Below are positions 21,537-25,972 of a DNA stretch of 25,972 nt, one piece after another. A program made the translations under genes and the position numbers. Source of the stretch: a virus. Position 1 is the first letter of the stretch. Every line of letters begins with the position of its first letter. The notes below the pieces were generated by a model. That model was not told the DNA's origin and searched no databases. It was given only the letters and a program-made list of their open reading frames with translations. The stretch spans positions 1 to 25,972 of IMG/VR virus record IMGVR_UViG_3300017776_000159, one strand, 5' to 3'.

Positions 21537-21779
21537 ATGAAATTAACAATCAAAAAAGTCAACAAGGCCATCCAAGAGATCGAATCTGGATGGGAGCTAG
21601 TTAAAGGTAATGGCTATTTCTACTGGGTCCACCCTACTGATCTGAGCTACACCGATCTGGAGACTGTCGATGCATACCGTCTTAACTTCTTAACTTTAGA
21701 CGAGTGGATAGAGGCCTTTAAAACTCGCAGGCCGTCTTTCGGCACTTGGGCGTGGTATGAACAGGAGGGGTTGGCGTAA
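21537..21779 (+). CDS. Hypothetical early protein
   Basis: An 80-residue protein rich in aromatic residues (KKVNKAIQEIESGWELVKGN, then GYFYWVHPTDLSYTDLETVD, and FGTWAWYEQEGLA). It opens with a short helix and then a 'W.LVKG.GYFYWV' strand pair that looks like a small alpha-beta domain of the kind seen in short phage proteins. The function is unknown. The leader is ATCAAGGGGAAT, and its stop overlaps the next ATG (TAATG). Confidence 0.72.
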   Translation: MKLTIKKVNKAIQEIESGWELVKGNGYFYWVHPTDLSYTDLETVDAYRLNFLTLDEWIEAFKTRRPSFGTWAWYEQEGLA

Positions 21780-22234
21780 TGAAATACAATTTTGAAAATG
21801 TAATTGCACTGGCACCGGCTGATTGGGACAATGACCTGATGAGCCTGTCCGATGATCTAAAAGACTTGGCAGTGTATTCTTGGCTGAGAGCGCACCCATC
21901 ATGGATTGAGGACTACATCCCAGAGGCGTGCTTTGAGTCAGGTGAGCTTTTTATCGAGGTGCTGTACCGCAATGCTAAGAGCTTCCGTGGACTGTTTGAG
22001 TCACTGCAGTTGATATACGCTGATAAAGAAAACATTAGTATGGAGGAGCATGAGGATGTCTTTTATCACTGTGCGGCTTTTGGTGACACTAAACGCCTGC
22101 ATTTTAATGCTGTGGTTGGCAGTGATAGTGACAGTCTGTCTTTTGCAGATTGGTACCGTGACGCTATATACCTTAGCATTGAAGATACGCTCCGCGACAA
22201 GTTACTCAGTGCGCAAGGTTTGTGTGAAGCTTAA
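21779..22234 (+). CDS. Hypothetical early protein
   Basis: A 151-residue acidic, helix-rich protein (DWDNDLMSLSDDLKDLAVYS, then YIPEACFESGELFIEVLYRN, and LSFADWYRDAIYLSIEDTLR). No catalytic motif or domain is recognised. Acidic helical early proteins sometimes act as inhibitors or DNA mimics, but nothing here shows that. It begins in the stop codon of the previous gene and is therefore co-translated with it. Confidence 0.7.
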   Translation: MKYNFENVIALAPADWDNDLMSLSDDLKDLAVYSWLRAHPSWIEDYIPEACFESGELFIEVLYRNAKSFRGLFESLQLIYADKENISMEEHEDVFYHCAAFGDTKRLHFNAVVGSDSDSLSFADWYRDAIYLSIEDTLRDKLLSAQGLCEA

Positions 22235-22257
22235 TCAATTAATCACTAGGAGGATGT

Positions 22258-22485
22258 ATGGAAAATCTAAGTCAAAGTGAGCGAGTAGCTCAATATCTAG
22301 GAGAGGGTGGTAAGCTAACCACCCTTAACGCTTGGCAGGAGCTTGGCATCAGCCGCTTGGCCGCAAGGGTTTATGACCTGAAGTGCATGGGTTATAAAAT
22401 TAAATCAACTCAGGTGCCGGTGTACAATCGATTTGGCGAGAAATGCATGGTGGCTGAATATGAATTGGAGAACGACAATGGGTAA
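22258..22485 (+). CDS. Helix-turn-helix protein (HTH_39-like)
   Basis: A 75-residue small DNA-binding protein. The arrangement SERVAQYLGEGGKLTTLNAW, then QELGISRLAARVYDLKCMGY, then IKSTQVPVYN and a C-terminal strand CMVAEYELEN matches the helix-turn-helix domain common in phage early regions (HTH_39), with the recognition helix in SRLAARVYDL. AGGAGG precedes the ATG. It could regulate the shared operators at 19905 and 21170, but this is only a suggestion. It overlaps the next gene by eight bases. Confidence 0.78.
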   Translation: MENLSQSERVAQYLGEGGKLTTLNAWQELGISRLAARVYDLKCMGYKIKSTQVPVYNRFGEKCMVAEYELENDNG

Positions 22486-22699
22486 GGGTTCAGCTCCGCG
22501 CCCCATTCCTGACCGGACTGGGTTTGACACAAAGTATGATGCAATATTCCGTAAAGAGGTAAAGCCAAAGCCAAAGGCGCAGATCATGCGAGAGATGCGA
22601 GAAAGGCGCAAAGAGGAGGGTTTGGTGGAATTTCATGCGTGGATCAAGCCACAGCAAAAAAAGGCAATAGAGGCGATTCTGGAGGCCGATAGCTACTAA
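22478..22699 (+). CDS. Small conserved phage protein (GKGSAPRP motif)
   Basis: A 73-residue basic protein. The opening MGKGSAPRPIPDRTGFDTKY with a following DAIFRK is a signature I recognise from many short phage proteins of unknown role. The C-terminus is a helix (EFHAWIKPQQKKAIEAILEA). ATG 22478 is chosen because GGAG lies eight bases upstream; the frame is open to 22433 but would extend into the previous gene. Confidence 0.75.
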   Translation: MGKGSAPRPIPDRTGFDTKYDAIFRKEVKPKPKAQIMREMRERRKEEGLVEFHAWIKPQQKKAIEAILEADSY

Positions 22700-22727
22700 T
22701 TGCTCAACCCGCCAAAGGGTGTATACT
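22700..22727 (+). promoter_or_regulatory. Possible promoter before phosphoesterase
   Basis: TTGCTC (22700-22705), a 16-base spacer and TATACT (22722-22727). Two short inverted repeats (ACCC/GGGT and CGCCA/TGGCG) overlap it. This is a weak candidate. Confidence 0.4.
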
Positions 22728-22749
22728 GGCGTTAGGAGGTTTTGGATTT

Positions 22750-23586
22750 ATGTGGCAAGTATTCAAACTTTTTAATCGTCAGGTACGCCCAAGGCATATG
22801 GTGATTCCTGACACGCAGACAAAGCCGAACCAGAATTGGGACCACCTGAGATGGGCAGGCGAATATGCTGTAAAAATCAAACCTGATGTAATCGTACACA
22901 TTGGGGACCATTGGGATTTTCCATCCCTATCTAGCCATGACGCTAAGGGCAGTAAATCTTTTGAAGGCCGCAGGTATGTCGAGGATGTACAAGCCGGCAT
23001 AGAAGCAATGGAAGCGTTCTTAGGCCCAATCAGGGCAGAGCAGGCCAAACTTAAACACGACAAGAAAAAGCAGTGGAATCCCAGACTGGTGTTCACTATC
23101 GGCAACCATGAGTATCGAGTCGAAAGAGCTCTGGAGACTGACGCAAAACTGGATGGCCTAATATCCTACGATGACCTCAAGCTCAAAGAGATGGGGTGGG
23201 AGGTGCACGATTTTCTCAAGCCGGTTGTGATCGATGGTGTTTGCTATGCTCACTATCACTGCAGTGGCGTTATGGGCAGGCCGGTATCGAGCCCAGAGCT
23301 GATGCTTAAAAAACTGCATATGAGCACGGTAATGGGTCACGTTCAGGATAGGGCCATAGCGTTTAACAAGAGGGCCGATGGTAAGCGGCTGACCGGTATA
23401 TTTGCCGGCATATTCTACACGCATGATGAGGACTACCTAAACTACCAGACCAACAATAGTTGGCGCGGCATCTGGGTGCTCAATGAGGTGCAGGATGGCG
23501 AGTTTGATGAGATGCCTATCAGCCTAGACTATCTGTACAGAACCTTTGGAGACAAAGAGGAGGAGTCGCGTGAACCCGTTGGATAA
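22750..23586 (+). CDS. Calcineurin-like metallophosphoesterase
   Basis: A 278-residue protein of the calcineurin-like phosphoesterase superfamily. The metal-binding motifs are visible in order: PDTQ (20-23, in place of the usual D.H), HIGDHWD (50-56, GD motif), GNHE (118-121), a YAHYHCSG segment, and MGHVQD near the C-terminal third (GH motif). The first motif has Gln where His is usual, a variant common in phage members. The substrate could be DNA, RNA or a nucleotide. GGAGG precedes the ATG. In principle, a phosphoesterase able to act on 2',3'-cyclic phosphate ends would suit the ribozyme in this phage, but nothing in the sequence shows it. Confidence 0.85.
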   Translation: MWQVFKLFNRQVRPRHMVIPDTQTKPNQNWDHLRWAGEYAVKIKPDVIVHIGDHWDFPSLSSHDAKGSKSFEGRRYVEDVQAGIEAMEAFLGPIRAEQAKLKHDKKKQWNPRLVFTIGNHEYRVERALETDAKLDGLISYDDLKLKEMGWEVHDFLKPVVIDGVCYAHYHCSGVMGRPVSSPELMLKKLHMSTVMGHVQDRAIAFNKRADGKRLTGIFAGIFYTHDEDYLNYQTNNSWRGIWVLNEVQDGEFDEMPISLDYLYRTFGDKEEESREPVG

Positions 23587-23788
23587 ACAAGAGGGCGGCA
23601 ATCACTACAAGATGGCTATACAGCCCATCGAGTATATTGCGGCAAATGAGTTAGATTACTTTCAGGCCAACATCGTTAAGTATGTTACTCGACACAAGGG
23701 TAAAAACGGTGCTGAGGATATCAAAAAGGCCATGCATTACTGCGAGCTGTTGCTGTACTACCAGTACCCAGAGGAGGCAGTAGACTGA
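23570..23788 (+). CDS. DUF3310 family protein
   Basis: A 72-residue DUF3310 protein. The hallmark is visible: QEGGNHYKMAIQPIEYIAAN, then FQANIVKYVTRHKGKNGAED, and IKKAMHYCELLL. The family is widespread in phages and usually described as nucleotide-kinase associated, without a defined reaction. Start GTG 23570 is chosen because AGGAGG sits immediately upstream; an earlier TTG at 23546 is possible. It overlaps the phosphoesterase by 17 bases. Confidence 0.88.
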   Translation: MNPLDKQEGGNHYKMAIQPIEYIAANELDYFQANIVKYVTRHKGKNGAEDIKKAMHYCELLLYYQYPEEAVD

Positions 23789-24000
23789 TGGCTAAGGTGA
23801 TTACTCTCAACCGGAAGGGTAATGAGTCACCTAAGAGCATGACGCTCACAAAGCTATTCTGTAACGACTGCGGGTTCGAGCTAAAATACTGGCTGAGTGT
23901 TGAGGAGGATGTGGCCTACGGCATTTGCGATCAGTGCCATCTCAATATGCCAAGTGAGGTTGCTTGGAGTGAATCAATACACGACTCTCAATTAGAGTGA
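23788..24000 (+). CDS. Small zinc-ribbon protein
   Basis: A 70-residue protein with CNDC and CDQC pairs spaced for a zinc ribbon (LFCNDCGFELKYWL, then YGICDQCHLNMPSE). It could bind nucleic acid or a partner protein. Its ATG overlaps the DUF3310 stop (TGATG). No specific function is recognised. Confidence 0.75.
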   Translation: MAKVITLNRKGNESPKSMTLTKLFCNDCGFELKYWLSVEEDVAYGICDQCHLNMPSEVAWSESIHDSQLE

Positions 24001-24006
24001 TATAAT
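23998..24006 (+). promoter_or_regulatory. Extended -10 promoter TGATATAATCGG
   Basis: TGATATAAT overlaps the end of the zinc-ribbon gene. CGGGCC follows, then ATG 24013, placing +1 at the ATG. It matches the TGGTATAATCGG sites at 14563 and 25897. Confidence 0.62.
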
Positions 24007-24012
24007 CGGGCC

Positions 24013-24195
24013 ATGATTCGCGTAACGATAGATGATGATATGCATGAGGCAGACGTAGAGTTGGTTAACGACTTTGCTCAGGCCCTTAATGACCGCGATC
24101 CCCTGCTACTAGATGAGGTGATCTACTTAGCGCATCAACGTCTAGAGAAATCATGTCGATGTTATCAAGATCCTTGTATATGTGAAGAACGATGA
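24013..24195 (+). CDS. Small acidic protein, probably leaderless
   Basis: A 60-residue acidic protein (TIDDDMHEADVELVNDFAQA, then DRDPLLLDEVIYLAHQRLEK, ending with CRCYQDPCICEE). Four cysteines in the last 15 residues (C.C....C.C) might bind a metal. No ribosome site is present; the extended -10 at 23998 would start transcription at the ATG. Its stop overlaps the start of the small terminase (ATGA), so translation of TerS may depend on this gene. Confidence 0.65.
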   Translation: MIRVTIDDDMHEADVELVNDFAQALNDRDPLLLDEVIYLAHQRLEKSCRCYQDPCICEER

Positions 24196-24623
24196 GCAGA
24201 CCAACAATATTTAATGATGAACTAGCGAGCACCATCTGCAGGCGATTGGCTCTGGGCGAGAGTGCCCGTCAAATCTGCCGTGATGACTCAATGCCGGCAC
24301 TCAGCACCTTAATGAAGTGGGTAACAGACGCAGACAAGATAGCGTTTTCGGAGCAGTACGCGAGAGCCCGTGATTGTCAGGCTGATTTCTATGCTGACGA
24401 GATTGTAGACATTGCAGATGAGCTTGCTGAGGATGCTGACTCTAATGCAATCCAACGTGCTAGGCTCCGTGTTGATTCCCGCAAGTGGAAGGTAGCGCGA
24501 ATGTCTCCAAGAAAGTATGGCGACAAACAGCAGGTGGACCATGTGAGCAGTGATTTTTCAATGCAACCCACTACGGTGACGTTGATAGCTGAGCCCATGC
24601 CTGATGAAGAAGAAATGCACTAA
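24192..24623 (+). CDS. terS: Terminase small subunit (Sf6-like)
   Basis: A 143-residue TerS that recognises the phage packaging site and hands DNA to TerL. The N-terminal helix-turn-helix (FNDELASTICRRLALGESAR, then QICRDDSMPALSTLMKWVTD) is followed by a helical oligomerisation core (QYARARDCQADFYADEIVDI, then RLRVDSRKWKVARMSPRKYG). This layout and the RKWKVARMSPRKYGDK box match the Sf6-type small terminase family. The last 20 bases overlap the TerL start. Confidence 0.88.
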   Translation: MSRPTIFNDELASTICRRLALGESARQICRDDSMPALSTLMKWVTDADKIAFSEQYARARDCQADFYADEIVDIADELAEDADSNAIQRARLRVDSRKWKVARMSPRKYGDKQQVDHVSSDFSMQPTTVTLIAEPMPDEEEMH

Positions 24624-25893
24624 AGCAGAGATACGACTGCCCCCCAAGATAGTCTCGATATTTGATGGTGAAGCTCGCTATCGAGGTGCCTATGGCGGGC
24701 GAGGGTCAGGCAAGACCAGATCGTTTGCCCTGATGACCGCAGTCAAAGGATATCAGTGGGGGATGAGTGGCGGCACCGGTCAGATACTCTGTGCCCGTGA
24801 GCACTTAAACTCTCTGGATGAGTCTAGTCTAGAAGAAATCAAATCAGCTATCCGTAGCGTTGACTGGCTCAGCTCTTATTACGAGATTGGCGAGAAGTTT
24901 GTCAGGTCCCGTGATGGCAGAATCAACTACGTGTTTTCTGGACTGCGCAGGAACCTCGACAGCATTAAGTCAAAGGCCCGCATTATCCTTGCATGGGTAG
25001 ATGAGGCAGAGGGGGTGTCAGACAGCGCATGGCAGAAGCTAATCCCTACAGTGCGTGAGGAGGGCTCTGAGATATGGGTCACATGGAACCCTGAGACAAA
25101 GCGCTCAGCAACGCACAGACGCTTCAGAATCGATCCTCCGGCAGATAGCAAGATAGCCCAGATAAACTGGCAGGACAATCCGTATTTCCCGACAGTGCTC
25201 AACAACGAGCGTTTAGAGGACAAGGCCAAGCGCCCTGACCTTTATGATCACATCTGGAATGGCGATATGCTGATCCATGCAGACGGTGCTTATTACGCTG
25301 AAGAAATGCGCTCAGCAAACAACGAAGGCCGGCTTACTGCGGTGCCATACGAGCGCTCTGTTGGCGTTGTAACGGCTTGGGATTTGGGGGTAGGTGATAG
25401 CACTGCTATTTGGTTTGCGCAGATGGTAGGGCAAGAGGTGCGCCTGATAGACTACTATGAGTGCAGTGGCGTGGGCCTAGATCATTATGCCAAGGTGCTT
25501 GCAGACAAAGGGTATCATTACGAGAGCCATATCCTGCCGCACGACGTCAGGGTCCGTGAGATGGGCACAGGCAAGTCTAGGCTAGAGACTCTCGATACAC
25601 TCGCAGTAAGGCCGGTTACCATCGCTCCACAGCTAGGCGTTGATGATGGCATACAGGCGGCTAGGACCATGATAGGCCGCTGTTGGTTTGACCTGCAGAA
25701 ATGCGAGCGTGGCGTTGATGCGCTCAGGCAGTACCGCAGAGATTACGATGATAAGAACATGGTCTGGCGCGGCAAGCCATTGCATGATTGGACCTCGCAC
25801 TGTGCAGACGCTTTTAGGTATCTGGCAGTGGGTTATAGGCCAACAAATGACTGGGGAGAACCTATCAGGCGTAACCTTCAGGGCATCGTTTAA
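24604..25893 (+). CDS. terL: Terminase large subunit (ATPase-nuclease)
   Basis: A 429-residue packaging motor. Walker A is GGRGSGKT (31-38) and Walker B is IILAWVDEAE with D133/E134. A coupling region WVTWNPETK follows. The RNase H-like nuclease has the first Asp in AWDLGVGDS (D260), a second element LPHDVRVREMGTG (D314), and the third Asp in CADAFRYLA (D402). The domain order and the NPY/PDLYDHIWNGD box match the PBSX/Terminase_3 group. It overlaps TerS by 20 bases. No gene in this strand follows until 25939. Confidence 0.93.
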   Translation: MKKKCTKAEIRLPPKIVSIFDGEARYRGAYGGRGSGKTRSFALMTAVKGYQWGMSGGTGQILCAREHLNSLDESSLEEIKSAIRSVDWLSSYYEIGEKFVRSRDGRINYVFSGLRRNLDSIKSKARIILAWVDEAEGVSDSAWQKLIPTVREEGSEIWVTWNPETKRSATHRRFRIDPPADSKIAQINWQDNPYFPTVLNNERLEDKAKRPDLYDHIWNGDMLIHADGAYYAEEMRSANNEGRLTAVPYERSVGVVTAWDLGVGDSTAIWFAQMVGQEVRLIDYYECSGVGLDHYAKVLADKGYHYESHILPHDVRVREMGTGKSRLETLDTLAVRPVTIAPQLGVDDGIQAARTMIGRCWFDLQKCERGVDALRQYRRDYDDKNMVWRGKPLHDWTSHCADAFRYLAVGYRPTNDWGEPIRRNLQGIV

Positions 25894-25896
25894 ACG

Positions 25897-25905
25897 TGGT
25901 ATAAT
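25897..25905 (+). promoter_or_regulatory. Extended -10 promoter TGGTATAATCGG
   Basis: TGGTATAAT begins three bases after the terL stop. The expected start lies near 25912, giving a leader of about 27 bases before ATG 25939. The core is identical to the leftward promoter at 14563. Confidence 0.6.
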
Positions 25906-25938
25906 CGGCCCCATTCACGCACAACCTGAGTAGGCACG

Positions 25939-25972
25939 ATGGCAAGAGATAGAATCGATGGCATTCTAAACA
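25939..25972 (+). CDS. Start of next gene, cut by the window edge
   Basis: ATG at 25939 opens a frame (MARDRIDGILN) that runs off the window. It sits behind an extended -10 promoter, with a weak ribosome site (GTAGG). Eleven residues are too few to assign a function. If the reading is correct it is the first gene of the block that connects terminase to the lysis/tail block. Confidence 0.45.
   Translation, partial: MARDRIDGILN

Noticed and set aside
22750-23586. Phosphoesterase as a dedicated 2',3'-cyclic phosphodiesterase for ribozyme products
   Set aside because: The motifs show only the broad calcineurin-like superfamily; the substrate cannot be read from the sequence, and the gene lies outside the ribozyme operon.
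1-25972. The window as a complete circular genome
   Set aside because: Joining the two ends closes the final frame after four codons (stop at position 8-10), and the first partial gene gains no start, so the ends do not look contiguous.
1-25972. tRNA genes, insertion sequences, integrase
   Set aside because: No cloverleaf with the conserved arms, no transposase or recombinase motifs and no terminal inverted repeats were seen.

Overview
The window is a densely packed tailed-phage genome fragment (double-stranded DNA, podovirus-like), with genes overlapping by 1-20 bases and almost no unused DNA. The capsid protein resembles the SU10-type major capsid family (DUF5309). It sits beside a large P22/SU10-like portal, an acidic scaffold and a set of Gln/Ala/Gly-rich internal virion proteins. 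Together with a Sf6-like small terminase and lambda-type NinB/NinG, these point to a phage of a Gram-negative, probably aquatic, proteobacterium. That host call is inference. No integrase, tRNA, CRISPR array or insertion sequence is visible.

Layout. 1-13654 (+) is the late region, in order: small membrane and holin-like proteins, a tail hub/nozzle candidate, a C1q-like beta protein, virion and ejection proteins, portal, scaffold, major capsid protein, a strong terminator, a small protein and an M15 peptidase endolysin. 13651-14556 (-) holds four tiny, very basic proteins read from a promoter whose start point coincides with the first ATG. 14571-17230 (-) is a recombination operon: a hypothetical, a Rad52-like annealing protein, a PD-(D/E)XK exonuclease, SSB, and a membrane-anchored protein with six RTDALG repeats, closed by a terminator. 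17231-17376 is a divergent switch with two promoters and palindromic operators. 17377-19678 (+) holds a Cro/CI-like regulator, a replication initiator, NinB and NinG, and ends in a terminator. 19679-19973 is non-coding, with a tandem 36-bp inverted-repeat array followed by AT-rich DNA (origin candidate) and a regulated promoter. 19974-22699 (+) holds small unknown genes whose spacers carry hairpins, a repeated CTAACCAAGGGGAA leader and a ribozyme. 22750-25893 (+) holds a metallophosphoesterase, a DUF3310 protein, a zinc-ribbon protein and the two terminase subunits. The next gene begins at 25939.

The main discovery is a complete hammerhead self-cleaving ribozyme (type I topology) at 20712-20840, between two small early genes. 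Every core nucleotide and all three helices are present. Helix III carries a structured 67-nt insertion, and helix I starts at the base after the upstream stop codon. This suggests that mRNA processing in the operon is autocatalytic and possibly coupled to translation or to a ligand. Other regulatory structure includes one operator (GTAACnGTTAC) embedded in the -35/-10 spacer of two promoters, an extended -10 promoter family (TGRTATAATCRG) at four gene borders, and two genes that appear to be leaderless.
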